From contig JNDT01001630.1 of the NCBI GenBank assembly GCA_000697055.1, positions 1-61,737 on the forward strand: a DNA stretch of 61,737 nt. Reading direction: 5' to 3'. This document shows, one piece after another, positions 10,053 to 23,916 of the stretch. The translations under genes and the position numbers were made by a program. Under the pieces are notes generated by a model. That model was not told the DNA's origin. It was given only the letters and a program-made list of their open reading frames with translations, and did no database searches. The first letter of the stretch is position 1. Every line of letters begins with the position of its first letter. Source of the DNA: Saksenaea vasiformis B4078 (lineage: Eukaryota; Mucoromycota; Mucoromycetes; Mucorales; Saksenaeaceae).

Positions 10053-13000
10053 TTAAATATTAGACAGTCTATGCGCATCGTACGGAAATTCCATTCGCGT
10101 TGTTGTGCGTGTCCCCTGTTTTCCTCGTTTTCCTCCACAGCATTTGTGAGGCACATTCACATCGTTGTTACTACAGCATCGCTGACTGCCCTGCATGGTG
10201 CATCGATCACCACATCTGCATATGGAAGAAGAGTGCGCTGTCGATGTATTTCGTTTATCGTCAAGACAAACCAACTTTATAAAGTTGCCATAGTCGCAAG
10301 CAAGCTTGTTGCCTAGTGATGCGACATGCCGGATAGTTGAAAACGGTAAGATTTCATCTACCTCATCGTCATCTTCGCTTTCGTTCTCATTCTCGTCACA
10401 GATGGTCGCAGCTGTTACTCCTCGTATATCTTTTCCCAGTTTCCTTCTACTCTGCAGCAGTCGCTTCGATCGCTTCTTCAACATAACACTGGGACGAGGG
10501 TCCCGTCGATGTGCTAGGGGTGACCCTGCTGTTGGTACTTCATTTGCCGTGTCTGTATCGAGATCTACAATCTCCACGGGAATGGAAAGATGATCTACTC
10601 CTGTTCGCGCACAATCCTCCTGTACTGAGGATGGCTCATAGTACTTTAGATGTGTAAACCATGCTTCCCATCCGTCTGCAAGCTTTGTCTTATCTGATGG
10701 ATGTTGTTTTTGACGAACACCGGCTAGGATCATGTCGTCGAAGAAAACAATTCCGCGACCATTCACTTGCTCTATCCTTCCCAGGAAGGCTGACGATAGC
10801 GAAATCTCCTCGTCGTTAGCTAGCTGTTCAATATCGACGATCTTGTTCGTTTCATTTGTGGAAGTTTTCACATGGTTGGTATGCTGGTGAACTCGTTGTG
10901 ATGTGGGCATATTTGGTGGAATATCTGTCGGCGTTACCATACCATCACTGTCGATGGCGCCCATGTTGTTCTTTCTGTTTCGCCTGTATTGTTTTCTGTG
11001 GTAATCTTTGGAACATAACGCGCACCGTCCTTTGTGACTCCTATCGCAACGTTCCAGTCTCCATACGTGTACCATATCATCTGTTGCGCAAGACGCCACC
11101 AAAAAACCATTGCCAAAACATGTATCGCAACCTCGGCACAATCCTCGCCCTGTTTCGTTGTCACAGTATCGTTTTACAACCACTTGCGTGATTGGGCCGC
11201 AATGGTTACTTAACTGAGGGGATTGTGCATCGTCGCTGTCGTAACTTTGCTCCCGCTCCATGCCTCCTTTGTACGCTTCTGTAGACAGTTTGCTAAATCG
11301 CAGTAACGGCCCACCAATGTGGACAACAGGTATATTCTTTTTTATGCCTCCCTCAGACAATGTGCATAAATTAGCACCGTTTTCGAGGTTCCAAACTTTC
11401 ACTGCTCCGTCGTTGGAGCCTGTGACAAGAACGCCCATACCGCCAACCGGAAGAGCAGTATCAATAGAGGTAATTGGATTTCCGCCACCTTCATTGATTG
11501 TGTAGATGTTTGTCCAAGAGGTAAATGTCGAACCAAATCCTGCGTATTCGTCTCCTAAACCTTTCTCCACCTTTCGTTCCCAACACCTGACAATTCCGTC
11601 TTTGGATGCAGTAAAGACCAAACTGACACCTAATTTTCGATAAGGTGGCCTGCACTCAGCTACATGCAGCGCGGTGATATCTTTGGTGTGACCAGACACC
11701 AAGCTATGAATGCATTCGCCAGATACAATATTCCATTCTCGGATCATTCCGCTTTTGTAGGCTGCGACGATATATATCTGAGAGGACTCCGTATCGGACG
11801 CAAACTTCGGCTCCTCCTCCTCCGTTGGAATTGGCTGACAAGAATCGGCAACAGGTCCAACGAATTGGACAACTAGAACTTGGTCCGCTAGACCAGCATG
11901 CTTGGCTTTGCGTATATCTTTATGATCATGCCGTCTTCGAAGTCTAGGCTGATTTTGATCCGACTCCTCGATCGCAATAGGATTTTCTAAGCTTAGAGCA
12001 AGTTCGCGTACCATCCAACCTGTAGTTGTGTCCCATACACGAATCACTCCGTCGTCGAATCCAGCGACAATCCACTGATTCCCTACCTCTATCTGGATAC
12101 ATCTTGCTGCCATGACACGTTTCGTCAGGTTGTTACTTGTGTCACATCTATTACTTGGATAATCGTAATATTCCTCGTTTCGATAGCATGTTGGCTCTCC
12201 ACCATGTCCCGAGGTTATGCGATCTAAGCGCATCATCCATCGAGCGCGATGTGTATCCCACAAGACAATGCGTCCATCATGCCCAGAAGACAGGAGCGTA
12301 CCGTATTTGGCATTTGTTGTTATGCGACTGATATCGGCTGCATGTTGACCTGAGAGAGTATTTACGTAAACGTCCTTTTGCTCCGTGACGATTTTGCGCT
12401 GTCCTTTGTTAAATCGTCTTTGCGCTGATATTGCGCCAAGATGCACATCATCGGCATGATCATATTCCTCAAGCTCCGCTCTAATCCGTGGGTCCAAAAA
12501 TTTTGACGTCCAAGGCAGTAAACGAGTAATGACCAAGAGCCACGTCAATGTCCCATGGACAAAGCCTCTTTTCAAAAAAGGCAAAAGCCATTGTTCTCTC
12601 CAACTGGGCGTTATCCATATGACAATGCCGATCAGTGCACAAGAGATGAGGATGCACGGGATATTAAGCCGAATCAGGAGTACGATCACACGCTGCAATA
12701 CCGTATAGAGAACATTGCGAAAGACTGATGGTGGGAGAGCTTGTATCTCACCTACATGCTGAGTGCCTCGCAATGTAAATGTCTTGACTTCATAGCTCCT
12801 CCCGTACAGCTCCAATTGCATAAAACTTTGTTGCACATCGTTGGAGAGTACAATTAAGTAGGGTGGGTTGATTTGAAGCCATTGCAGGTCATGCATAGGA
12901 TTGATAGTATCCCAGAAATGAGATGATATCGTCAGGAGACTGTTGCTAACTTGATTTGAGGGAAGGCGATCATGTGGTGCCTGAAAATATTCGGTTCTGA

Positions 13001-14789
13001 ATCGGAACAGGGACAATGTCAAAATTATGAGACAGATCTAAAGAATATTGATGTCAGAAACAATAATGGACAGAAGATGAGACATATAATTGCTTACCAC
13101 AACAGCATTCCATGCTCTGTGCTTTTTTATATCCTTGCGATCCGCATCAGCTTTGTAGTTGGTATGCTCGGGAGCACCTTTCGCAGGAAAATATCGTTCC
13201 GTATGGCTAGCGTCGGGTATACTATCATTGGTAGTTTCACCTAGACGTTTTGACATCACTCTACTAGCGAGATCTGAGAGCTACGATGAGACATGTGTAA
13301 ATTTAGTCCATTCTTCGATAACAACAGACGTACTTCGAGTCGATTAATGTCGATTGCCAAAATGGCAGAGAAGAACACAAACTGATAGAAATACTCCACC
13401 AGCAAGAGTGTTTTCGCAAACATACAAAACTCTTGTATCAATGGATCATCTATCGCGCTGCCAATGCACAATATAATCATCTCAGCGATTAGCGTGGCCG
13501 TTATTGGCATTCCAACGCTATGCCAGCCTAAGAAGGAATGTGAGAATCCGTCCGTACGCTATTTTGAATTAGAAGGAATTCTTTTTCTCCTCACCTCGAC
13601 AGATTTTGTCCTTAACGTCTAAATCATATCCTGCATTCAAGACAGCGTTTGAAATAAGAAAAACGTTTTCCAAAGTAGCAACGTCGACGGCGATCAACAT
13701 AATGTACCACGGAACTAGCTGAATTTCGACTCCCAGGCGAAGTAGCACTCCCAATGTGGTGGCAAAACTCGCAAAGCATAGAAAAACAGTTGCGAATCCG
13801 AGGAAAAACCGCGATTTCACCTGCTGCGATTTTCCAAATGCTCGGGAGACCAATAAAAACATAATGGTATGCGACATAATGGAGAAACGAACACGGCAAG
13901 GCACCTGATACGGGAAGACTTTAAACTAATTAAAGAAAATATGGTAAATTGACAAATCAGTTCGCAGTCTATCACGGTCTACCTTATATCGGACTGTCTG
14001 TGCCAGAGATTTGGCTCGCGTGTACCACCCTTCCAGTTGCAGTTGTTGCGGCATTTCTACCCAGCCGAAGTTTAATTGGTCAGTAACACGACGCCAAAGT
14101 GTATCGAAGACGTGGTCTACATCTGCAGCCTTGGATTGGTATAAGAAAAAAGTGAGGATGATAGAATCTGCATCGACGAAATATCCATATTTGTCAAGGG
14201 TAACGTTGCCGAACACGGATAACGGATGCAATGAAAAACCAGTGACATCAGATAAAGTATCTTTTTGTCGATTAACAGTAGCAATCCAATCTGGGTCGTT
14301 TCGGATAAGATCTTCGCTTTGTTTCCAGTAATCAAGAGGGGAATGTACGGCGCATAAACTACGACGCGCCAAACATATGGTAGCTAATGACATGGTTTTT
14401 CCCTCCACCTGAACGAAATTGCTGGTAAGAGCACGTTGCACATCGAGCGCACGGATTAGCAGATCCTTCGTGATTCGTTTCTCGGGTAAAGCTATTCGAA
14501 CTTGTTGTGTGGTGATTAAGGACGTTGTATCTGTAGACCAAGATAGGTTGACATGTTGTACGTGTGGAGAGAATTGCCAAAACTGCGCTTCGATCTGGTT
14601 TACAGCGATTAAAGGAGTGCCGAGATTGAGGGAATTAAGAAAGATGATGACAACAGGGAGTGAAAAGAAGAATATTGCTATTGTGGAGATTAACAGATTA
14701 GTGAATGTCCGTTCTGCGACAGTTCTGCCGTAAGAACCAAAACACTCGGACGTATTATTAGCTATTCGCTTGAGAGCTAATAAAGGCAT
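10053..14789 (-). CDS. SREBP cleavage-activating protein (SCAP/Scp1-like sterol sensor)
   Basis: SCAP is an ER membrane protein that escorts the SREBP transcription factor to the Golgi when sterol or oxygen is low. Five exons (14789-13983, 13925-13595, 13527-13334, 13280-13098, 13037-10053) give 1,499 residues. A membrane span near residue 40 is followed by a large lumenal loop (about 60-270). Next is a sterol-sensing domain (about 275-465) with the SCAP-like string IQEFCMFAKTLLLVEYFYQF and FFSAILAIDINRLE. After another lumenal stretch and membrane spans, the cytosolic half carries WD repeats, such as LLSSGHDGRIVLWDT, IVAGFDDGVIRVWDT, VFTASKDGIVRCWE and VLVTGSNDGAVKVWN. Low-complexity inserts separate the repeats. 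The protein is longer than fission yeast Scp1 or human SCAP, mainly because of these inserts. It is divergent from the 5-phosphatase gene, with 345 bp between start codons. Confidence 0.9.
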
Positions 14790-15134
14790 TCCCAGAGAGA
14801 ATAGTGTGAAGAGAAAGGGGAATAATAAGGATAAAGGAAAACAAAACTATTTAGTTAGGGAGAAAAAGAAATGCTTCTGGTCTGTGCATCCATCCAAATT
14901 GAGTACTGGTGAGAACAAATTGGTTCGGGAGTCTCGACAGCTTTTGGGAGAAACTCAAAAGCGGGGAAACAGGGAGCAAACGAAAAATCATACAGCTATA
15001 GACATTTTCCTTTTAAGGCATTCCTCATGAACAATTTAGGCTTTGTATCTCCCTCCTCTTGCCCCTTTTTTTTCCTTCAGGTTTTTACCATCGGTACTTT
15101 CCGCTTTTCCTTTCCTTTCCTTTTTCTTTTCTCC

Positions 15135-17386
15135 ATGACTACGGATAGTCATATACCCGTAACCATCACAACGGATACAACTGATACAGCTGCAACGGAT
15201 ACTACTGTAAAAAAGACTTCTTTACCTTGGACAAAGCTTCAGGTTGTCAGTCGGTTTATCAATCGACCAGATCATGTCACCTCCCCTCGCCACATCCATC
15301 ACGCCCCTGTATCGGATTATGATCAAACACTTCTTCGAGATCATAATTTAAGACGACAAAAAAAGGAAAATATCTCATCCACAACTTCTTCTATCGCATC
15401 AACATCAACTACTGGGCGACTGGGGAAGTCTTTCATGTCACTTCAAGAATCGTTATTAACTTCCGCTCGTGGAAGACATCGTCGGTCAAAAACAGTGTCA
15501 TCTGTTTCATCGCATCGGGTGGTAGATCCTATGCAAGCTATGCCCGATCGACTAAAGATTTATTTGGGCACGTGGAATATGTATGGACGTCTCTTACAAA
15601 TCGACCTTGCAAGCTTTCTTACCCATAATCGACCGGACTTTCACGAGACACCACTGCCTCATTTAGATGGTAGTGCAACCCACCCTTACCATATCTTGGC
15701 CATTGGTACACAGGAGTGTGAACGAGACATCTCCGAGTCCCTTTTCTATCCATCCAAGGAAGTGTGGGAGCAGCGCTTATCAGAATACCTTGGCAAAAAC
15801 TATCAGTTACTAAGAACTGAGACACTTGCAGCCTTGCATCTGGCTGTCTTTGTTTGGGCGCCCGTAAGCCATTATGTCAAGGCTGTTCACAGCGATCACA
15901 TAAAAACAGGCTGGGCAAACATGGTAGGGTAAGGTTATACACTATTACTATTGTGATTGCTTTGCTACCCGCCAGCCGTGCACTGAACCATTTTGTTTTT
16001 ATTTTTTCACTTTACCTATCCAGGAACAAGGGAGCCGTTGCTATTTCTGTACAGTTTGGTTCTCGCTCACTTTGTTTCATTAATTGTCACCTTACAGGTA
16101 AAGACAAAGTAAAAAAAAAATATCTCACACATTTATTTTTTGCATATTGGTGCATAATATTTTTGTTCTAAATAGCACATCAAACAAAGTTGGCTGAGCG
16201 AAACGGAAATGTTCACCGTATTCTCAATGAACTAAAAATACAAGATTTCTCCTCTCCTCGTCGAAAAAGTCGCAGTCTAGGCTTCCGTCTATCTTATGGA
16301 CACCGCCATAACCGTATGTCCACCGGCAAATCACCAGAACACAAATCTAGAAACTCTGCAAAGGAAGACAGCGAAGATCAATCAGGTATTGTTTTTAGGA
16401 AAAGAGACATGCTGCTAAAACCGTTGTGGCGCTAACTTTGTGTTACGTTATTCGTGGTGTGAAAATAGCCAGTGTGATCGACAGATTCGACCATGTCTTT
16501 TTATTTGGCGATACAAATTACCGCATCAACGCCGAAAGGCCTTGGGTACTTGATACAATCAAGAAAGGAGACTATAAGGTAAATAAGCTTGACAGTACGA
16601 AGACGGTTAACCAAAAGCTCATAATGGCACTAGTCTTTGCTTCGTTACGACCAACTTACCGAGGAACGCGGCAAACCAGACAGTCCACTAGCGGTGTTTA
16701 AAGAGCATACCATTGATTTCCCCCCTACATACAAGTTTGATGCTTTTCCCTCCCCTCCAGGAAGCTCAGCATCAAGCACGTCGACAACCAACATGTCAAC
16801 CGCTAACGAGCCACAACCCCTTTCCCCCAATTCTACCGCGTCTACTCCCGCTACATCTACCATGGATGTACGCCCCGCCGACAAAAGAAGGTCACGCTCC
16901 CTTCCTCTGCCAGATCTGGATAACCTGATCGCGCCGAATGCGCCCTCCCGGCTGTCCTATGACACAGGGCCTAAACAACGTGTGCCAAGTTGGACAGATC
17001 GTATTTTGTGGTATGATCGTCCTCAGCCCAGCGCACGTCAGATAAAGAAAATCAGAAAATCAAAAACTTCTGCAAAGGAGATGCGGCCGCCACCCACCAT
17101 CGTCAATACACAGGGTAGTCAGTGGTGGAAACTGAATAACAAGAAGCTCACAAAATCATCCAAAGATACGGTATGTTTTTGGTATGGGGCTGTCATGGAC
17201 GAGGCCCTGTGTGGTGCATCCGATCATATCCCCGTGATCGGAGTCTTCGGTGTCTACTTTGACGAGTGGGTTATTAAGAAAACGCCAAGAACACCACGTC
17301 CGTCTACTTCGCTTCCACCAGTACATGAAAGGGGAAATCATCCAAGAAAAAAGAAAATGTGGTGGAGACGCTTATTTGATTTTTAA
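15135..17386 (+). CDS. Inositol-polyphosphate 5-phosphatase
   Basis: The enzyme removes the 5-phosphate from phosphoinositides or inositol phosphates at membranes. Five exons (15135-15928, 16024-16097, 16176-16385, 16469-16578, 16634-17386) give 646 residues. The N-terminal 150 residues are low-complexity and Ser/Thr-rich. The catalytic domain shows the family signatures in order: IYLGTWNMYG, AIGTQECE, VGNKGAVAISV, FINCHLTAHQTKLAERN, FLFGDTNYRI, LLRYDQLTEER, PPTYKFD, RVPSWTDRILW and GASDHIPVIGVF. These hold the Mg-binding Glu and Asn and the catalytic Asp/His. A Ser/Pro-rich insert of about 70 residues sits between PTYKFD and RVPSWTDR. The C-terminal tail is basic (KKKMWWRR), suggesting membrane contact. 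I chose the ATG at 15135 rather than the in-frame one at 15027 because it follows a pyrimidine-rich leader. No SAC1 domain is present, so it is not a synaptojanin. Confidence 0.92.
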
Positions 17387-17512
17387 GAAGAAAAAAAGTA
17401 TATCCAGTGATGAGGAAGCATGTACAAAAGGAGAAGTTTCTATAGAATATGTACAAAAATGGGGTGCGCGGAGACAGCATCTATACAGAGACCATAATAT
17501 AGAAATGAGGAA

Positions 17513-18848
17513 TTAAGCAACCTTGCTTGTCATAGTGAGTGAATCATAAGTGGGGAGTGATGGGCCGGAAAAACTGTAAAGTCGTGAGGAACGAACTGCT
17601 GTGGAGTAAGACGGGACGCGTGTAAGGTCCATTCCCATCCATGGTAGCACATCTTCTCCTTCGCTCTCCTCTAGATTTGAATGGGCAGCTGCGTTTGTTA
17701 AACCACCTGACTCCAACATCTCGGACAGAAAAGATGGATCATACGGTGCAGATTTCCATGCATCTTCGTATGCCGGTAAAGTATTAACATCTTCGTCCGG
17801 TGCCACGGCTGCAATCATGATGGGTATGGCCGCTCTCAGTTCTAAGCTCCGTCAAGTCACATGAGTTTCTGCCTTCCGACGGGTAAAAAATAACGCTTAC
17901 CGGAAATATGACCATCTGAGTTGACAAGAGACACTGTGAACTTCAGCTTGTGTTTGATCTTGATCAAATCGCCTGCACTTGTGTCATATTTAATTTGATG
18001 AGATGCAGCTGAAGGGACGTGAAGAAGTTCTGTTTTTGTCCAGATGCCGGTGGTGGGCATCGGGAAATGATCGTCCCGGAGATATTTGGTGACTCGGCCT
18101 TCCGTCTTGTGATGATCGCCAGCGGAGAAGGTTGTGTATTCCTTCAGAAAACACGCCACAGAACGTATCCTCAGGTCCGATGCTAGCGGCGAAAATTCAA
18201 AAGTGACAGGGATGAAACTGTCAGGACCATAGATCCGGCTGGGCACACTGATGTCGTAAATCAACTTGTCAGTCCATACACTCGAGATCAAGATCGACTG
18301 GGATAATTCAGTAGCAGAAGGCAGTAATAAACGCATCACTTGTACAGGTCGTCGTTCCACATAGTTCATTGAAAATGCAGGACGTTCCGCAACAGCTTTG
18401 AGATGGTATGCTACTTTACCGAGTTCGTGGTCTACTGTCTCTGGTAGATCACTGGGTAATGGAAGCTCGAAGTCCCACTGATAATGTCCTTCAGATAATT
18501 GATATGTTTTCCGCGTTGGGGGAAGAAACGACCATTCATGTTCGATGATAGTTCGTTCCTCTTTATGATGTCGCTGATGTCCCGAAACCTCTATGTGAGG
18601 GTTAGCTAACTCCCCCAATGCCTTTTTTATTTCTCCATCCTACCATCATTCCAGTGTACATTTGTTTTTCCAACAAACTTTAATGTCACTGCCTTAAGCT
18701 TGGTTGGCTCTTTACAGTTGAGCGTGACGGAACCACGTAAGATGATGCCAGCAGATTCTTCAGGTGAACCTCGTAAAATGAGTTGATCTGTTTCCAGATT
18801 GATCTTAAAGTCGGAACTGTGAACAAGATGCATTGGATGTACAATCAT
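17513..18848 (-). CDS. Alpha-arrestin (ART/ADT-like ubiquitin-ligase adaptor)
   Basis: Alpha-arrestins link plasma-membrane transporters to an Rsp5/NEDD4-type ubiquitin ligase for endocytosis. Three exons (18848-18644, 18590-17901, 17841-17513) give 407 residues. The N-arrestin fold starts with INLETDQLILRG and GVTLNCKEPTKLKAVTLKFVG-like strands. The C-arrestin half has WTDKLIYDISVPSR and SFIPVTFEFSPLAS, and it closes with the typical ELRAAIPIMI strand. The tail carries three short PY-like motifs (LPAY, VPSY, LPTY) that could bind WW domains of Rsp5; none is a full PPxY. The stop is 127 bp from the stop of the converging 5-phosphatase gene. Confidence 0.88.
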
Positions 18849-20389
18849 AAACAAGAAGAAAAAAGACCTCTGAGGTAAAAGAAGTTCATCAACAAACCCG
18901 TCTTTTTATTGAAAAAAAAGCCGCATTGGACGGAAAAGGAAAGTAGGACGAAAACTTTCAACTGCCACGTTGTGTCGGCCGGCAAAATGTTTCCAAGTAG
19001 TCCACTCTCATCACCCGGAAAATCCGGCAAAACCTTTGAGAGACATGCACAGAGCACTTGAGTATAGTCATCCGTTCAAAGATATACATGGCCTCATTCA
19101 TCTTTTTGAATATGCTATTTCTGTAACCGCGATGTTCCTTCATTCTACTAAGGATCCCCGATGTGGCCTGATGAATACGTTCATTCACTATTTCTGCATA
19201 GGTAGTACTTCGTGAAACGTGAGATGGCCAGACAGACCACCATCTAGACCCTTTCATTTTTTTTACCTTCTTTTGTACATGTTATTGTTTTATAAAGAGA
19301 AATTTCTAGTGCGCAAGGTTATGTGGTATTCACTGCTACTGTCTCCAACATCGCCATACAAGGTCAAAGTATCAGTATTCTTTCCGAGACTATCCTCATC
19401 TGCTGATTTTCTCACCTATTCAGCCTTTCTAGCACACTAAACACGCATGGCTGTCACACTCGGAACAACAATGTTAGTTGCGGTATCACAGACTCCCTCC
19501 TTGCTCTTAAAACAGCTGTAAGCGTGGGAACAGTCCTGCTTTTCTGGTGATCTTTTTTGCGACAGCCAATAAGACCAAAATTACAAATCTCCGCTTTTGC
19601 AGGACCAACCGAATAATCCGGAACCAAGCGCGCACATACCGTCGTGTCCGTATCATTTCCGTTGAGAAGTAAACGTGATCATGCTGGCTGTTGTATAGAT
19701 AACAAACTGACACTTTAGTTAATCAACGTTTGCATTACAGAAAACACACGCTTCCCAAACAATACACAACTGGCTGCAATTTGTATCAAGTGATTCTATA
19801 AACGATATATTCTATCACATGTAATGTCAGCAATTATCGCCATCAGGTTTTCTTGTCATCAAAGGGTCATTATACACTGATGGGCAATGCTCCAACATTT
19901 ACAAAACCAGTATGCCGTGTATGACTAGGTAGTGCAATCGTCCGCATCTGCAAACAGCATCTTTCATTTTAACCTTTACAGGAAGTTCTAAGCAAAGACA
20001 AAAGGGATACTGAAAGAAATCCACTAATAGAGTTTCCCGATTTAACAATGATCGAGTTCGCTGATATTGGATCGCACATACCGCTTCCGCATCGTAAGAC
20101 GGGAGAAAAGGGTCCGTAAAGCGGTGCGGGCTATGGATGGTATTTACTCTACCTATATAGGTCCTCCGCTGGAGATATAGGTCAACCGCAAGGAAAGGTC
20201 CTTCGTTACGTTTCAAGGGTCTTTCTCCTGCTCTTTTGATCAAATCCGCTTTTTTTGATCAAGTGGTCTGTTGTTTATTTGCAAGTGTAACGACACACAA
20301 GAACATAAGAGAATAGAACGCAACTACTGTTTATTGAATGGATTTTTATGCTGCTCTAAAAAAAACCATCTTACTTGCATTACGGGTCG

Positions 20390-20960
20390 AATATGCAATA
20401 AAGAATTAATTGAATATGCGGCTATTAGTACATCAATACTACGTCAGAAGATTAATCAACTTACATGGACTTGGTCTCTCCAGTAGACGCAAAATTTATT
20501 TGAGCAGCATAAAAAATAATCCACGGTTAGTAAATGAAAGATGCCTTGATGTTAATTTACTTATTCCCGAAGGGGTAATCCCATGATAACACGGGGACCC
20601 AGCCCCGCACCGAAGTGGTGGGGGCGGGTGGAGGGAGGTGGTCGGCATCCGGGAGCGATCTATCGTCTGGCGATCTATCAGATAAAATTCAGTGATGCTG
20701 CGTATGACAACGTTTGCTTACTTAAGTGGTAAACGTAAGTTACACATACGGCCAAGGCAGTTCGGGACAGAGGTCATGCAGTCTAAACAAGAGGCAGAAA
20801 CATGAGCAATCTTGTAGGTATAATGAATTGACATCCTTACCGGGGATGTTAATAACAAACAGAGCCGAAGGATAAATAAAGGATCCATGCGTCTCTTTAA
20901 GTACGGATGATTCTGGTATGAGCTCACCATGAAACGTTTCCATGCCTTGTGTTAAGGCAT
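20390..20960 (+). repeat. Dispersed repeat family, copy A
   Basis: Colinear with the minus strand of 50020-50560. Shared blocks in the same order are AGAAGATTAATCAACTTACATG, TTACTTA..CCCGAAGG, a GC-rich stretch with CCCCGCACC, and TTTGCTTACTTAA. The GACATCC..ACCGGGGATGT segment also matches. Two long, order-conserved, inverted copies suggest a degenerate mobile element. No transposase or terminal repeats were recognised. Confidence 0.75.
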
Positions 20961-21119
20961 ACAGAAATCTGTCACTGATGCAATCTCATCTCAACGTCAA
21001 AAGGATGTACTGCTTTCGGCGGAATATTTTCCTTTCTTAAGACATGTTACGCTTTCCAATGGGATACAGAGAAATATATCACTGTAAAAATGAACTGCTC
21101 TAACACAACTCCAGTTAGC

Positions 21120-21335
21120 CAAGCGTACACTATTCGTTGGATGGACGTAAAGATGTGTACTTCAACGCGCAAGGTCCATCTGGAAGTAATGCCGAATAAT
21201 CTCAAATAGAAGCAAAACCATAGGAAAACCCTGTAAACTCGGTCCCCAGATGGTTGCAGAATTTATTCAAGCATCATAAAAATTCGTTCATGATTAGTAA
21301 ATAGAAGATAACTTTGATGCCCAATTCACGCAAAC
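21120..21335 (+). repeat. Dispersed repeat family, copy D (partial)
   Basis: 21130-21245 (TTGGATGGACGTAAAGATG ... CATAGGAAAACCCTGTAA) matches 6010-6120. 21255-21335 (GCAGAATTTATTCAAGCATC and following) matches the right part of copy A's first block. The order differs from copy C, so the family has been rearranged. Confidence 0.6.
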
Positions 21336-23916
21336 TCTCTCCTTACATTGAAGGCCGCGTACCTATTCTAAATAAGTTCTGCGTCGATAAAGGTTTTGTT
21401 TGCAAGTGTGCTATTCTTTCAAGGATAGTCATATACTACCTTGGCTTCGGACAGGAATTATCTCTTGTCCTTTCCGCCCCAGGATAGCATCAGTGCCTCG
21501 CAGCGGATGCGTATGCGCTAGATAGCGGTATGGTGCCAGTGGGTGCTTACCTTTGTATTAAACGAGCTATCTCATACAGACAATTTTCTTCCATCAGCAG
21601 CCCTGGAAACATTTTGTTTACCAGCTCTTTGCCTGTTTTTTCAAAAAGGAAGGAAAAAAAGTAATTCTTACAGTGTGTCACCTCGGACGGGATGCGCCGT
21701 GGTCCCCGGTCCATGCGTCGGGATTACGTCAATGGCAAGCGAGATAACAAAGTATCATCAGATGAACTTAACGTGAACAGTTTTCTGCGCTATTCGGATA
21801 AACTCTGCGCCTATGGCGAATTGGCTTTCACGCAAGTAAGCCTACACTTCTTCTCATACATACTATCTTAACAGCGTATCCTATATCTTTCCTCAGCGCG
21901 AACTTGATGTCTTTGTGGACGCAGAATTTATCTATACCGGCACAAATTGCTACTCAATAGTAGTGATGTGGTACCGTAACGTGATTGTACTGAATGACGA
22001 ATATACTCATCCTGGAGATCAGAAATCCCAGCATATTTCGGGAGGATGCTTGATTCTCACTTAGATGTTTACCATGGCATTCCTCTCACTACTTAGAGGC
22101 TTTTGTGCCCACGTAGATTCTTTAATGAAAAGAGACATCCGAAAACGACATCAAGGAGCAAATGTGCATTTAAGACTTTCTACAGAGTCTACATACTATG
22201 TTGCACAACTAGTGTTTACTTAAATTCTGTCTGCATGGTCTGTGCTGTGAACGAAGTTCCTCGTCACGGTGAGAGTAGTCATGCAACAATGTTCTTTTTT
22301 GGACAACGAATGGGCAACTCCACCAAAACCTTCGAGTCTCAGATAGTATGACTGAGATCGTCGAGCAAAATTTTTCTATCAACGCCAGCTCTATGACAAG
22401 TGTTTGAGGTTCCGTGTTGCGAAAGCTAGATGGAACTTGCATACATTACTATATTCTTACTTTTGGTGGAATTGCACGCAAGATTTCAGTACACAGCAAA
22501 CACCTTATTTACTTTAGATTCAAAAAGAACATGTTTCAGCTGAGAATCAAGTTTAAGTGTTCCACATCACATTCCCCAGGGCCAAAATTGTCCCGGTACC
22601 TTTATGCGTATCGTCGCCCCGTGCTTGCTGACTTGAATGGCAATAAGGGATGCGTATAACTACAGAACTTACTTCTCTAGTGCTTTGACCCCCGGAATCT
22701 TTGTGACTTTCTACCAACTGAACTGGAATGAACAGATTTACATGTGTGGGATGCAATGAAGACGTTTTCTAATAAAATTTATAGGCACCACGTTAGCTAT
22801 CCTGGACATTATTACTCAGTCAATGTCTATCTTGCTTCAGTCCTGGATATGGTACCTGTTATGGTAAACCGGCCTACTCCCAATCTGATGATCAAAACGC
22901 CGCATACACTAATTGATCGCTACATTCTGGATTAATGTATCTGTTACATCGCGCATATCATGTATGGACTGCAGTCTGAGCAAACAAACAGTAAAACGAG
23001 TAGCCCTTTATTTACGTTTCCCTACATATTGTGTAACATATTGCCAATGATAGCATCCCAAGGAGAAGAAACAACAATGTTCCAATCAGAGAGATTGTAA
23101 TATTTTGTTTTCTTGAATAATTGACGTGTCAGTGCACCATATTCTGACATATTTGGCGGTCACCCTTTTTAAAGGGCAAAAGTCATACAAATGAAAAGTC
23201 AGTCATTTAATCGTCAGACCCAATGGCTAGCTTCAATTTATTGGTTATTGAACCACCTAACTAACAGAGATAATTATTATTATCGAATACCAGTATTTTG
23301 TGCAAACTTTCCTGGTTTCTGATGATGCGTCATTGGTCGGAAAACCTAATCAACGTAAGCATTCATCAGCAGTAGTTTGAGGATGCAAGGGCTTCGCATT
23401 ACATGCCCCTTGCTAACAATAGCACCACATCAACACACCTGAAATCATTAACAAGAGTGACAAAGACGCTATTTATATATTGCCCAAGTGGGATAGTTTT
23501 ACACATGGAGACTGTCACTTACCATTATTACATATAGTAGACCTCTCGCCATTTGTTGGCATTTGAGTGTTTCAAAGAGTTCGATGGCTATGGCGAAGCT
23601 AGTCAATCATAGACTTCAAACTAACCTATCTCTTGATCACTGCAGGATAGATTTAGTGTTATGTAGCTGATACCTCTTGAATCCTAGAGTGCTCTGCGCT
23701 ATATCGATAATAGTATGCTCTTCCACTGCAGTTGCATATCTGGCTAATCTGGGCACAGGAACTCGTTAGCTCTAAGTAAGCCGCAACGCTTTAGCAGATA
23801 CACACTGCAGACTGAAAAGTTTTTGTTACGTTTGAGTAAACTCCGCAAATAGCAATAGAATATCATAGATACTTTTACATCTTTTTACCATCGTTCCACA
23901 TAACAAAATTGTTCCT

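Larger units (their letters stand above)
18849..23916. other. Gene-poor, repeat-bearing region
   Basis: About 5 kb without a supportable gene. All open frames are under about 115 codons and none resembles a known family. The arrestin promoter should lie in the first few hundred bases. Copies of the dispersed repeat occupy 20390-20960 and 21120-21335, with a shorter match (TTTGTGGACGCAGAATTTAT) near 21905. The rest shows nothing I can name. Confidence 0.6.

Noticed and set aside
13569..13904. A separate small membrane-protein gene
   Set aside because: It is exon 2 of the SCAP-like gene (sterol-sensing segment); splice phases connect it on both sides.
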